This document shows, piece by piece, positions 1 to 10,246 of a stretch of DNA of 23,234 bases. Location of the stretch: positions 18,680 to 41,913 of the forward strand of contig QZLH01000933.1 in NCBI GenBank assembly GCA_003833135.1, given 5' to 3'. This stretch comes from Oehlia diaphana (Eukaryota > Glomeromycota > Glomeromycetes > Glomerales > Glomeraceae). The notes under the pieces are model-generated. The model made no database searches. It was not told where the DNA came from and saw nothing but the letters and a program-made list of their open reading frames with translations. The translations under genes were made by a program, and so were the position numbers. Numbering within the stretch: the stretch's first letter is position 1; every line of letters starts with the position of its first letter.

Positions 1-75
1 AATGTATACAAAAAAAAATCTTTAGTCTATTAGGACCTTCGAAGAAGTGATTTTTCGAGGAACGAGGAAAATTAT
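1..75. repeat. Fragment of a dispersed transposon-like repeat
   Basis: The window opens inside a repeat. Its outer motif (AATGTATACAAAAA) and inner motif (TGATTTTTCGAGGAACGAGG) recur in inverted orientation at 9518-9575. Its centre (TTAGTCTATTAGGACCTTCG) resembles, in inverted form, the interior of the MITE at 10104-10246. It is probably the truncated end of a non-autonomous DNA transposon; the window edge hides the rest. Confidence 0.45.
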
Positions 76-2634
76 GAAGGACAAAACGTCTATGACAAGA
101 CACATCAAATTTACGAGAAGAAACCAGTCCAGAGGACACGCTGCGCAGCTTGATTTCATACTAAGGATTTTTCTTTGTTTAATTTCATTTTTTTTCGTCA
201 TTAAAAAAACTACTAACTGATGGTTACATAAATTATGCATACCGGCAATCATAACACCAGATGAAAAAATATGCTTGGAATGTTACATAGCTGCAATCCG
301 AGCGAAATCATCATTTGAGATGGGAAATTGTTCTACAAATGTTAGTCTACTTTTTCGTTTTCACCTATAGTCATTATCAGGGATAAGATAATATGATTCA
401 GGTAACTGGGCCACAACATATTGTATCTCGTGACTTACGAATATAATAACAATAATTTCTCTCATATGTGAAACAAGTTTGATCGTTATACTAAATATCA
501 CTAGTTATAATAATAAGAATACGATACCGTCATATTTTAATTCTTACTTCAACGTACATACAATATAAAATAAGCAAGAAAACAGTTCAAGAAAGGAATG
601 ACATGCAATAACTTTGTATATAATGTTAGCATCAGCCTTTCTCTGGATTACAACACAGGATAAGAACAATAAATACTGCTACTAGTAATAAAAAATACTT
701 GGCATTTGCGGACAGATATCTTCACACATAACATCATTAATATTGGACCCTATTAACAGAAACAGTTACAAGTTGAAATGCTATTACGTGATTGTGAATA
801 TAGATGCGAAGTTAATGACATACCTTCGAAGAGAATGTACGATATTATTTTAGCGAATAAACACAGTATACACTGCATTTATTAGCCGATAAACATAGTC
901 ACTCTGTAATTATTATTGTCTGCCATAGGCTACATTGTATACCACATAATTGCTTCGTTACCAATTTCCTTAAGGAACTCCGTTCTAATGTCGACTCAAA
1001 CCTAATATTCGAGAAGTGTACGAGTTTGTAACAATATAATTAAATAAATGTTAGAGTAAAATACTTGCATGTGTATTTTTTCGCAATAACATGATCTTCG
1101 TCGTTAATTCAACTTACTACTTATTGATCCTGAGTTTAAACTATAATTATGTTCTCCAAACAATTAAAACATTACATGGATAAAAAATGTGCTCCTTTCT
1201 CTGAAAGTATTTATTGCACAGATAAAGATATAAATCCCAAAGGGATTCGCTTCATGAACATCATTCAATGTAAAGAACACTTTGTGGACCACATACTACA
1301 ATCTGTTATTCATAATACCGTTTTACAATAAATATTGCGGAAAAATTATTCTTTTTTTAGTTAACTCCTGAGTTATAAAATAACAATAATCTGCTTCAAC
1401 TACATAATATGATCATTCCACCTACTTCCTCCGAAAAAGTCGACCACCTCCATTATTCAAATTCTTTTACAACTCAACTTCGTTTTTTAACAATCTGGTA
1501 AGGTTAACTCAGATTCAGTTTGATTCTCTCTAAGTGTACCGTTAGTCGTTAGAGTTTCAAAGAATATTTTTATGCCATGTCTTGTAATACAAAAAATGCT
1601 GATCGGGACCCAGGGGGTCACAGTTGCCTTATTTCGAACTCGTATAACATGTAGTACAATAACTGGGGTGATGTTCTGTGACTCTGTGACACAAAAACTT
1701 GTATTACAAATTTTGACTACGCAATGGGTGAAAGCAAGTCTCTTATGTTGATCGAGGAGATTAAGGAAAACAATACATCTCATTGAGTTTTTACGTAAGG
1801 AATACGACTTCAGGACTAACATTTTCTGAGGGATTTCAAGATGACATGGGAGGAGTATATGCTTGATTCAAAACCGTGAAATTTTTTGGTAACTACGGAG
1901 AACTTAATTGGAATAAAATATGATTTCACACGTTAATGTATCTGTTAAGTTGTTATCTCATATCAATAGATGAGCACGACATATATTCAAAGGCTTTGGC
2001 CAGTACCACTAATTTATTATTAATAATTGGAATACACTGAGTAATTTTGATAACGATTGCTACGAGCTATATATACAAGCAATACAACTTGTATGAATAG
2101 TATGGTAGACGGATCAGAAAGATAATGCCAATCTTTACTAACAGACAGTACTACGTATAGTCGTATTTTAGTGTCCCGATTGTATTTGATAATAGAATAC
2201 CCCCAAAAAAACATGTCACATATCAGTTTTTAATTTTTATGTTAGGGTTTATAATATCACGTGACTGTATGATGTATAGGCCCGTCCAAAATATGCGACA
2301 GGTTAGCTCGAATATATTGCTTTAGAGCATGAAAGCTTCCAATATGATTGGAATTTGAAGAATTGATAGTAAATATCAATTTGCTTGACTGTCATAAATT
2401 TGACTTCGCATTTTTTTCGTATAATGTTACTCCTCCAATTATCATTTTAAATAAAACTCACAACTATAGATGTAATAAAGCGGGATAATTAGTTTTATAA
2501 TTAACTATATCAATTTATTCTAGTATGCAAATAAAATTAACGATAAAAAAATTTTTTCTATTCATTTGATAGGGAAATCTTTTATATTTAGCAATATTAT
2601 GCAGAATAGAGGATTTTATTTTGCTTTAGATAAA
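76..2634. other. Gene-poor AT-rich stretch
   Basis: No convincing coding region, splice-linked exon pair or RNA gene is visible on either strand. A 111-codon open frame on the minus strand at 1487-1822 overlaps a dispersed repeat and shows no recognisable motif. The other open frames are shorter and are what AT-rich noise yields. Confidence 0.5.
1601..1640. repeat. Dispersed GTGACC/GGTCAC hairpin repeat, copy 1 (diverged)
   Basis: This copy has the shape GATCGGGACCCAGGGGGTCA followed by CAGTTGCCTTATTTC. It matches the copies at 11709-11752 and 14840-14880 in the hairpin core (GACC, short loop, GGTC) and in the flanking CTTAT. It is the most diverged full-length copy. Confidence 0.5.
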
Positions 2635-2792
2635 GTAGAGTAAGCTAATCTGAATTATTTAATTATAGTTTATATTATTACAAATAGAGTAAGCTAATCT
2701 GAATTAATTAATTAATTAATTTTGTTGTAGTTTATGTAGAGTAAGCTAATCTGAATTATTTAATTAAAATTTTTTTGTAGTTTATATTATTA
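2635..2792. repeat. Three-copy tandem repeat, unit about 50-58 bp
   Basis: Three consecutive copies share the 20-mer AGAGTAAGCTAATCTGAATT, followed by an ATTAATTA-type tract and TTGTAGTTTATATTATTAC. Copies begin near 2636, 2686 and 2737. Length differences come from ATTA expansion and T-run changes, which suggests slippage. The array ends about 45 bp past the stop codon of the deaminase-like gene, so it lies in or near its 3' end. Confidence 0.8.
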
Positions 2793-2835
2793 CTAAGTCG
2801 TCTTTGATTTTGTTATTCAAAAAAATACATTTCAA

Positions 2836-4578
2836 TTACTTCTTTTTGTTCTTTAAGTACTTGTTTTTCACACCTTTAGTTTTTGTTTTTCTTGCTCGTT
2901 CAGCTCGTTGAGCTCGCTCAGCCGCCTCTACATCATAATCTGAAAAGAAGTTAATAAAAAAATAGCACCTCTTCACTCCCATTATAATAATGCATTTGAA
3001 CATACCAGGAAGTGCTTGATATTTGACACCATCATATTCGGCAGTCCATACTACTCGATCAATTTGCTTATTAGATTTCAATCTTGACTCCACCTCCTCT
3101 AATGAATCCCCTAATGGCCATAATGTTTGTTGCATTTGTTGCCATTTAAAAACTCGTTCATAACAATCTAGAAAGAGCAACCCATTATATGTCTCTCCGA
3201 TTACAATAATGTGCTCAAAACCAAATTCTGCAATAGGTTCATAGAAGTCATCATGCTTTTCTAGATCTTTGCTATCGATGAGCCTAATATGAATAGAGGA
3301 TGCGATGTTGCGACGGACGGATTCATCAACGAATGTATAAACTACCATGGACACACCAAGGCCCAGCCCTTCCGATTCATTTCGTCCGCTACTTTCTGAC
3401 ATTGTGCACACGGGTCCATCACCTCCATTTTTGTGTTCATACTTCGCGTATACATAATTACATTGGATTCCTTCGTTCTTCCGCTTAGCAATTCCAATGG
3501 TGCCGACTCGGCACAATTGCCCAAAGGATAATCGCATTCCATTTTTTCCTCTGATGTTAGGACAAATTTCGGAGTCCACTCCAATATCCTCATACATTTT
3601 GCTCTTCGGTTGGCTATCTCCTTGTTGTTTGCTGCTAATCCACAACTGGCTGATGTTCCAAACATATGCCTGGCTATCTTTCCCTTCCGGATAGTATATG
3701 TCAGATTCACAACATATGGACGACGCTTTTTGACTTGCATATTGATAATCTTTTGTATTAAACGTCTCTGACTGATCTCGAGAAATGCTATTTGTTTCTG
3801 AAGGCTCCATTTTTTGGAGGGACGATTCACAAATGGCCAGAGAAAACTTACTGCGTCCCAGACAGTTATTAGGGTAATCGGACGATAGTAAGGTTGGATT
3901 ATTTCCTTTCCCCTGCAACCAAACGGTATTACCTCCCCCCGAGTCCTATGTAAAAAAATTTTTACTTACCGATTCTTTATGCAAAATAAAAAAAAACTAT
4001 AAATAATAAAAAAACTATGGTGTCGGAAGTCTATACTCGACAAATGAAATTAGGGTACTTATAAACCTTTCAACACTTTAAAAAAATAAAGTTTTGAAGA
4101 AAATAAACCGGTCTTCAAGACAAGTTACCAGTCAGATTTTCAAAAAAATATCTACATAACAAGTTAAAATTTGATCGGCCTATTTTTGAAACAAAATCAT
4201 GTGTATGCAATTTTATTGGTCAAATTTTCATAGTTCGTTACTGAAATTCTCCTCTGCTCTCCCTATCAAACTATTAATCTCAAAATTTTGATTTTCCAAA
4301 GCTGATGTTCCTTTTTTTACCAATTACCTTTGTCCATGCTCGTGACTGATTGTTTTACTTTTCTTATAAAATTACAAGTTTTTATTGGCTATTCGTTACT
4401 CACGTGACAGTATAAAAATTTGAAACAAATTCCAATCGTCGAGTATAGACGTCTTTCCGGCACCATATAAATAAAAAACTATAAGCTATAAATACCTGAA
4501 CGGTTCTATAAAGTCTCCTATTATTTGTAACATCCATGGTTCATGAAGATTATTCAACCAACTGTACAAATTTGCCAT
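2836..4578 (-). CDS. Cytidine-deaminase-fold protein, three exons, one frame break
   Basis: Read on the minus strand, exon 1 (4578-4496) starts MANLYSWLNNLHEPWMLQII. Intron 1 (4495-3913, GTATTT...TTGCAG) contains a MITE. Exon 2 starts at 3912 and continues in phase (FRGKEIIQPYYRPITLITVW), running about 190 codons. It carries the zinc-deaminase signature C161-A-E163 (3515-3507) and P195-C-A-Q-C199 (about 3413-3399); the glutamate and three cysteines match the catalytic and zinc ligands of cytidine deaminases. This frame stops at 3344-3342, while clear coding sequence (VVYTFVDESVRRNIASSIHI) continues in another frame to 3006. No intron of suitable length bridges the two, so a small indel or a base-call error is likely near 3344-3376. 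A 66-nt intron (3005-2940, GTATGT...TTTCAG) precedes a basic C-terminal exon (2939-2836) ending in KKK. The fold is well supported and the substrate unknown. It may be a recent pseudogene. Confidence 0.72.
4018..4465. mobile_element. 448-bp Tc1/mariner-like MITE inside intron 1 of the deaminase-like gene
   Basis: The ends form terminal inverted repeats. The left end reads TGGTGTCGGAAGTCTATACT and continues CGAC; the reverse complement of the right end reads TGGTGCCGGAAAGACGTCTA and continues TACTCGACG. They differ by a substitution and a short indel. TA lies on each side (4016-4017 and 4466-4467), as expected for Tc1/mariner TA duplication. No transposase frame is present, so it is non-autonomous. 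Without the element and one TA, the host intron would shrink from 583 nt to 133 nt. Confidence 0.8.
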
Positions 4579-5125
4579 ATATTTATGACTCAATTGACTC
4601 GGGATTATCAAATTATAAGTCGGTTTATAAATCTGTTAAATGTTACACAACATCTGATATGATCAGCGTCCACGTGTATTTCGCAGTATAAATTTTTTAA
4701 TATGACTCATATGAATCATTATTGGTATATAGCTTGTAATTCCACGTAAGTAGATTTAAGGTGTTTCTATTGTATTGTTTGTACATGTACGACATATTAA
4801 TCAATAAAGAGACGCGGTTGCATTACTAAAAAAATACAAGCCGAAATTTAATACTTATATTTTTTTTTGTTTTATGTTACATCACTGCTTGACAAATTGT
4901 CACGTGCTTCTATTAGTTTTTTTTGTATCTTCCATTCTGTCTATAAACATATGTATTACTGATAAACGGTAAGTCTCTTTTGAATCACTCTAAAAATCCT
5001 ATCCCATTAGAAATGACTTCCGGGAAGTCTGAGTCATATCTAAAGCATAAATTAGATTTATAAGAATTCATTAAATAGAAAATGATGCAACAATTCCAAC
5101 AAATCAGAAGAAATTATTGCATGGT
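4579..5125. other. Intergenic region upstream of the deaminase-like gene
   Basis: This presumably holds the promoter and 5' leader of the minus-strand deaminase-like gene starting at 4578. It is AT-rich, and no discrete regulatory motif or further exon could be supported. Confidence 0.4.
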
Positions 5126-5505
5126 CGTGTTCGATCACATGACTCATTACAATTTGTCGCGCCCCATGTCACGCCCGGTTATACCTTACGGGATGATCTT
5201 CTTGAGTACAGTCATATCGGTTTTTGTGAGTGCAGTCATGAGAATTTTAGTCAGTCATGTGAGACTGTACTCCGAAATAATCATGCTAATTATTATTAGT
5301 TGCTTCTATTAAATGTGTTTTTTATTATAACAAAAATTATGCGATATTAATAATATATAAATCAGTGAGTCTGACTGTACTCCGTAAGGATATACTTTGT
5401 CACGCCCCAGTTTTTCACTTTTCCTATTTTATCCAGATGACGAAAAATTTTTGTCACACCCCTATTTGTCACACAGTTAACAGTAAAATCACATGATCGA
5501 ACACG
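5126..5505. mobile_element. Terminal-inverted-repeat / foldback element, about 380 bp
   Basis: The left end starts CGTGTTCGATCACATGAC, and the reverse complement of the right end starts CGTGTTCGATCATGTGAT: 12 bp perfect, then imperfect. Pairing resumes further in: TATACCTTACGG and AGTACAGTCA on the left correspond to TATATCCTTACGG and AGTACAGTCA on the right, with indels. Several TGTCACGCCCC-like blocks recur inside. No transposase is encoded and no target-site duplication is evident, so the exact ends are uncertain. Confidence 0.6.
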
Positions 5506-6119
5506 TTCCCCAACTCCCAGTGGACATTTCAACTGGCCACACTATTTCCAATAAGATTCTGAATTAAAAACCATATGACTGAATTCTGCCCAGCAGGCAG
5601 CAGCACAAAAAGTAAATCTGATATTTCTAATATAAAAAATCATTATAATTCGCTAAAAACGGTGCAATTAATATAATTCACTAATTCGTTAACAAATCAC
5701 GTTGCTTCGCAATGTCCTCAGATATTTCTTAAAATCCTACTTAAAATAGAGAAGCTCCGTTAAATAAGATCAATAGTTCCAGATACGAAATACTTGTAGA
5801 GTTTTTTGATTTTATCACATGTATACATCTCTCTTGATATGAATAGCTAACGAGAAAATTGTTTAGTTGACGATGAGGATCTTGAAATTAGTATGAAGTT
5901 AAAGGTAACACAAGTATTATAATTGCATCTGCCGTGATTTCATCAGCCATGGTTCATCGAAAAACTAACACATTGAAGATTGTAAATCCAAATCTTTGAT
6001 CACATCTCTTAAGTTAGTTCTGTGTACACATGTGCATCCATTCTTTGTCTAGAAGGAATAACCTTTCAGAAATGTAACAGCATCTGTTAGTGTTACTTAG
6101 ATATACCATAACACGCTCA
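5506..6119. other. AT-rich stretch without recognisable gene
   Basis: No supported exon, RNA gene or repeat pair was seen on either strand between the foldback element and the first copy of the LRR-related repeat. Confidence 0.4.
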
Positions 6120-6440
6120 TCACGTTTCTACCAATTGATGTGAGACAGAAGCGCCTTAGAATGATTACATAAAATTATTATTAAACCGTTTCCTCAGATA
6201 TACCTGATGTTGTCGAAAATAAGGATATTTCATTTAACATCACTAGTGAATATCGATACACAGTATGTGGAAACCCATGAAGTCCTTTCAGGAAGATCAG
6301 TACACAACAGGCAGAACTATATAGGGAATGTGTGCTTGATTACTGTTACCGATAAACTGGCGCCATTCCTATTTCTGTGTTGTAATGTATCATATGGGGG
6401 AATAATATGTGAAATAATATTTTGCATTATGTCTATATAA
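6120..6440. repeat. LRR-related dispersed repeat, partial copy 1
   Basis: About 320 bp align with the left part of the two tandem units at 8142-9492. Shared landmarks in order are a CCAAATTGATGTRAGAC-like start, CTTAGAATRAT, TTGTCGAAAATAAGGATA, AGGAAGATCAG, AGAACTATATAGGRA, TTGATTACTGTT, CCATTCCTAT and GTGAAATAAT. The copies differ at many positions and by indels, so the duplication is old. A 77-codon plus-strand open frame across it is not kept in the other copies and is not counted as a gene. Confidence 0.6.
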
Positions 6441-6673
6441 ACTTGTATTTTACTATAATAAAGTCTCGTATGTTTTATATTTATAAGGTATGATGGCAAA
6501 AAAACATCATAGTTTGTTAAAACAAAATTTTTTTATTGGTGTTGAAGAATTCATCCGCATACAAAACTACAGTAACCCAAGGGATCAAGTAAATACAAGT
6601 GTTTGACTAAAAACAAATTACGCATTTAGGATTAATTATTTTTAACTTTTCTCTTCATATTATCCACACGTGT

Positions 6674-7522
6674 TCACTTCCACATATTCAACTTGCGCAG
6701 TTTTTCACAGTTAAACATCAGTGTTTCAAGGGTACGTCTTGCAAAGGCAAATATTGTTCTGTCTGTTATATGGATCATTATCCCATTATCCCTACGATTG
6801 AGAAATTGTAACTTTTCAAGTTTGTCGCATCGTTGTGCAAGATAGACCATAGATTCGTCTGTTAATCGACAATTCACAACAGCAATTCTCCAATGGGTTC
6901 TCAACGATATAATATAATTGTCCACCAAAAGCTCTCGAACAATAAGCTTTGAAGAAAAATAGTGATCCCAATTGTTTGCCGACCATCACGAGTCGTTACG
7001 TTCCCTTTACATATAGACTCGATATGGTCAAATTCTGCAGAAAGAATATTATGTGATAAAGAGTAAGAGAGATAAGAACCAAAAATGGTGACCTATTGGG
7101 CTATTGTAGTTTGACAAAGAATGGAAAACAAGATACTTACCATCGGATGTGATTTCGTACAACTCTGAATATGTAAATAACCCAAGAAGTTTTTTCCAAT
7201 CGTATTCCGGTTACTTTTGTGTACGAATTCCCAATCCTGCTTCCCACAATAGGATTACTATGAGAGGTTTTGTTACTTGGTGTGAATACCTTATCTTTTC
7301 CAATATCTTCGTATTCTGCTACATCCTCCTCAGGTAAGATTCAGGTCCATGTAGTAACATACTCTCTTGACATCCTAACCGCTCAACAAGTTTTGTATTG
7401 ACATGAAGATAAACATCACAACACAACAAAGGATTGGGACATATCTGAATCTGAGCACTGTTTTGTGAAAATTTAACTCCCAAACGGAATTTTGTGCTAT
7501 TTCGTTCAAACTTTAAGATCAT
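6674..7522 (-). pseudogene. LRR (AMN1/F-box-LRR-like) pseudogene
   Basis: On the minus strand an open frame at 6928-6674 reads as leucine-rich repeats of the cysteine-containing type (LTDESMVYLAQRCDKLEKLQ, then ITDRTIFAFARRTLETLMFN). The phase extends upstream to NWDHYFSSKLIVRELLVDN, preceded by a stop. A well-formed intron (7140-7035, GTAAGT...TTTCTGCAG, 106 nt) joins an upstream frame (LFTYSELYEITSD) to EFDHIESICKGN, which is in a different frame from the LRR part. Upstream, coding-looking sequence alternates between two frames (CPNPLLCCDVYLHVN; EDVAEYEDIGKDKVFTPSNK). The gene thus has a preserved intron but several frameshifts. The LRR assignment is fairly firm; the N-terminal part is not recognised and could belong to another family. 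Confidence 0.5.
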
Positions 7523-8141
7523 CTGAGTGGTGTGTTAGATATTTCCGGTCCTATAATATTTGTTGTCATCAATGCTGTTTATTTTAAATGAGATACCGTA
7601 GTTTCTCTGTCGTGTAACTTACTCGCCCAACGAAATTCAAATGATCACATGACATTCTGAACATTGTTTAGTGTGTCCCGTGAGACTCGATTTTTCTCGA
7701 AGCGTGACACAAATGTTACAATAATAATTCCAATAAAAAAATTCAATAACTTCAACGAACGAAATCATAAAACTTTTTCGGTCTAAAAATGGGAACATGT
7801 GATAAACGCATTGTAGATCATAAATCCCATAATCATATTTTCTTGATTAGTTTATTGTTCGAATGCTTGGTGTGTACGCAAAGATTGATTTGTGAAGCAA
7901 AACTCTTCGGGATTTCAAAACTACATTGGAAGAACATCTATTTTAGTCTGGAAGGATTTCTCCCAGAAATGTACTATATCAGCTAGTTTCACCACTGTAG
8001 CCATTTTCCCTATGAACTTAGGTTCCTAGAGCCTCCTCTGTTAACAGCGTGGTTGAGCGGCAAGACGGTCATTCACCATTCCAAATAATTTTGCTCTTCG
8101 AGCAGTCTCCGACTGATCACCACCGCACATATTCCCGATCA
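7523..8141. other. Stretch with short repeat fragments, no gene
   Basis: No gene was supported. At about 8076-8096 the sequence CATTCCAAATAATTTTGCTC equals the right end of the MITE at 10104-10246, so it is a broken copy of that element. At about 8048-8060 GCGTGGTTGAGCGGC recurs at about 9684-9698, next to the nuclease-fragment pseudogene. Confidence 0.45.
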
Positions 8142-8801
8142 TCACGTATTTGCCAAATTGATGTAAAACGAAAGTGACCTTAGAATAATAACGGAAAAAT
8201 ATCGCTAAGCAGTACCCTCGGTATAATTATTGTAGTCGAAATAAGGATATTTTATTCAACATCATGTATGTACAGATTGTGGAATTCGTAATGTTCATTC
8301 AGAATGACTAGACAGAACTATATAGGACATATTGTTTGATTACTGTTGTCGAAAAGCAGGTCCCATTCCTATTCCTGTATTGTAGTCTATTCATGTGGAG
8401 GATAAATAACAATATGTGAGATTATATATTACATAATATAACAACGGTCTAGATGCCCTTTGATGTAAACCCAATCTATTGATCTCCATGCCCAAAAATA
8501 ATCTACAAAAAATGCACGAACGGAGATTATTATTCGTTGCATTGTGTGAAATTTTTTCCATATATTAGTTGTTAACTAAAATAGCCTCATACCTGATTAC
8601 GTTCAATACCTGAATAAAAATTATTTTTGTTCGACAGATATACTATTCTGGTGACCTCAATAGTCTCTAAGTTAGGATAACATTGTGTCCAACTTTAATC
8701 GTACTTCTAAGAATACACCACTATTAGATATTGTTGTGTTCATCCTTGAAATAGCCAAGTTCTTTAGTTTTTTCATATCGCATAATGTCTTATATTGAAT
8801 A
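8142..8801 (-). pseudogene. Tandem unit A: decayed LRR-like sequence
   Basis: This is the first of two head-to-tail units of about 660-690 bp. The minus strand keeps LRR-like stretches, LCDMKKLKNLAIS and, in a shifted frame, QCYPNLETIEVTRIVYLS, interrupted by stops and frameshifts. The corresponding part of the next unit reads LPHLEITEVTRVVYLS, so the protein-like signal is shared between copies. It is probably a relic of the F-box/LRR class; the short stretches make this tentative. Confidence 0.4.
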
Positions 8802-9492
8802 ACAATACGCCAATACCAAATGATGTAAGACGGAATCGAAACCAAACGGCCTCAGAATAATAACAGAAAAAAACATTAATAAGTAGTTCCATCCAGATAT
8901 GATTATTGTTGTCGAAATAAGGATAACAATGGAGTGTAGTGTATATTCAGGTTACGGAATCCATTAAGTTCATTCAGAAGGATCAGACAGAACTATATAG
9001 GACATACATGTTTGATCACTGCTGTCGATAAACTGTACGCCATCCTATCTCTGTGTTTGTGTCTTTCATATGAAAGATAAGTAACACTATGTGAGATTAT
9101 ATCTTGTATAACAACAAACTACAGATAACTTGTGACATAATCCAATTTATTGGTCTCGTTGTTCTATTAGGTGTCCTAGATTATGAGGAAAATTTCAGAC
9201 AAAAAATGTACGAATAAATATCGGTTATTACATAAATGGCTCATCATACCTGATTGGGTTTCTATACCAGAGGGTTTAGGGAATAAATGATTATGTTTGT
9301 TTCGACAGATATACTACTCTGGTGACCTCGGTAATCTCTAAGTGAGGTAACTTTGTCTAACTTCATTCGAAATAAATTAACTTCTAAGAATAGAGAGGAA
9401 GATATTATTATTAATTGTCGTATTCATTCCTGAAAGCGAAATTTTTCAATTTTTAATATTGTATAATGTGTCTTATATTAAACATCAACACA
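8802..9492 (-). pseudogene. Tandem unit B: decayed LRR-like sequence
   Basis: This second unit begins where unit A ends. It repeats the same landmark order: GATGTAAGAC, TCAGAATAATAACAG, TTGTCGAAATAAGGATA, AGAACTATATAGGACATA, GAGATTATAT, TTCGACAGATATACTA, TCTGGTGACCTC and TGTCTTATATT. On the minus strand LPHLEITEVTRVVYLS parallels the LRR of unit A. Many stops interrupt it, so it is a non-functional relic. Confidence 0.4.
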
Positions 9493-9517
9493 CTACCCCT
9501 CCATAATTTCATGGAAT

Positions 9518-9575
9518 GGGCTAAAGCCTCCTCGTTCCTCGAAAAATCATGGAGAATTTTTGTGTACATTGGTCT
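9518..9575. repeat. Second copy of the window-start repeat, inverted
   Basis: The reverse complement reads AATGTACACAAAAATTCTCC, then TGATTTTTCGAGGAACGAGG, matching the outer and inner motifs at 1-75 with the centre missing. Just outside it, CTCCATAATTT (about 9499-9510) partly inverts the internal CTCCATGATTTTT, suggesting a short foldback element. Confidence 0.5.
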
Positions 9576-9639
9576 ATTAATCATCTACTTAATTAATAAT
9601 GTATGTGAATAATAAAAAACGTTACCCAGTATTAGGAAC

Positions 9640-9985
9640 ACATTACGAAGTAATGCCCTCCAGGCGTTTCCTAAAACATTTGAGCGTGGTTGAGCGGCGA
9701 TATTGACCTGAATGGAAACCAATACTAATTTGATATTGCTTTCCCTCTCTAATACAAATTGATCCATCAGGAACCTTGGTTGCGTTATCAACAGAGCTTG
9801 TCTTTATTCCAACAATAGTTATGGATATTTCTCGATATTTTTTGTGTTCTCCTTTGAGATATAATATGAATGTATACGTAGAGGATAACCACAACGAACA
9901 ACTTCGTTTCCATTAATAACTGTTCTCAATCATTAGCTCGAGTTGCATATCTTCGATGCAGAAAGAACGATCCAAATAATATCAC
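9640..9985 (-). pseudogene. Fragment of a Crinkler-associated PD-(D/E)xK-like nuclease
   Basis: The minus strand reads ITIVGIKTSSVDNATKVPDG followed by SICIREGKQYQISIGFHSGQ. This resembles the restriction-endonuclease-like domain common in large Rhizophagus effector-like families, where a VDYA-type Asp is followed by an ICI-x-E-G-K strand; here the Asp and the E-x-K are still visible. Further upstream, in other frames, are VVRCGY and IEDMQLELMIENSY, which resemble the stretch preceding the nuclease core. The frame changes and stops make it dead. The family link is from memory of the motif and was not tested by search. Confidence 0.5.
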
Positions 9986-10103
9986 TAAATAACTAGATAT
10001 TGTATTTGTTAGTTAAATATCGATAGGGTAACGAAAAAATCTTGATATAAAAATTACCCACATGTTATTTAGACATTTCGATTCCGTATTTTCAGTGGAA
10101 ATA

Positions 10104-10246
10104 CAGTGGTGAGCATATTTTTTTGGAAAAAGAAAGAGGCAAAATACGTAAAAAATGCACTTCGAAGAAGGTCCTACGGACTAAAAAACTGTCTAATATG
10201 GCCATTTCCCCACATTCGTCATTCCAAATAATTTTGCTCACCACTG
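10104..10246. mobile_element. 143-bp Tc1/mariner MITE with TA flanks
   Basis: The left end reads CAGTGGTGAGCATATTTTTT, then TGGAA. The reverse complement of the right end reads CAGTGGTGAGCAAAATTATT, then TGGAA. TA dinucleotides flank both ends (10102-10103 and 10247-10248). No protein is encoded. The interior (CTTCGAAGAAGGTCCTA) resembles the inverted sequence near the window start, so both may derive from one element family. Confidence 0.8.

Noticed and set aside
1487..1822. 111-codon minus-strand open frame
   Set aside because: It runs across a dispersed hairpin repeat, has no recognisable motif and no splice partner; most of its length is compatible with chance.
3500..3918. N-terminal part of the long minus-strand frame ending at 2836, taken as one 360-codon protein
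   Set aside because: The competing frame carries the deaminase motifs and joins exon 1 in phase. Upstream of about 3345 the long frame is a shadow, and it starts at TTG.
5082..5312. Two overlapping plus-strand frames of 60-76 codons
   Set aside because: They lie mostly inside the foldback element and read through its inverted arms.
6207..6440. 77-codon plus-strand frame
   Set aside because: The frame is not preserved in the two other copies of the same repeat, where stops interrupt it.
7149..7337. 62-codon plus-strand frame
   Set aside because: It is antisense to the LRR-type pseudogene region, which has a matching intron and protein-like sequence on the minus strand.
8040..8062. GTGGTTGAGCGGC block resembling a tRNA D-arm
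   Set aside because: No acceptor stem, anticodon arm or T-arm can be folded around it; it is better explained by similarity to 9684-9698.
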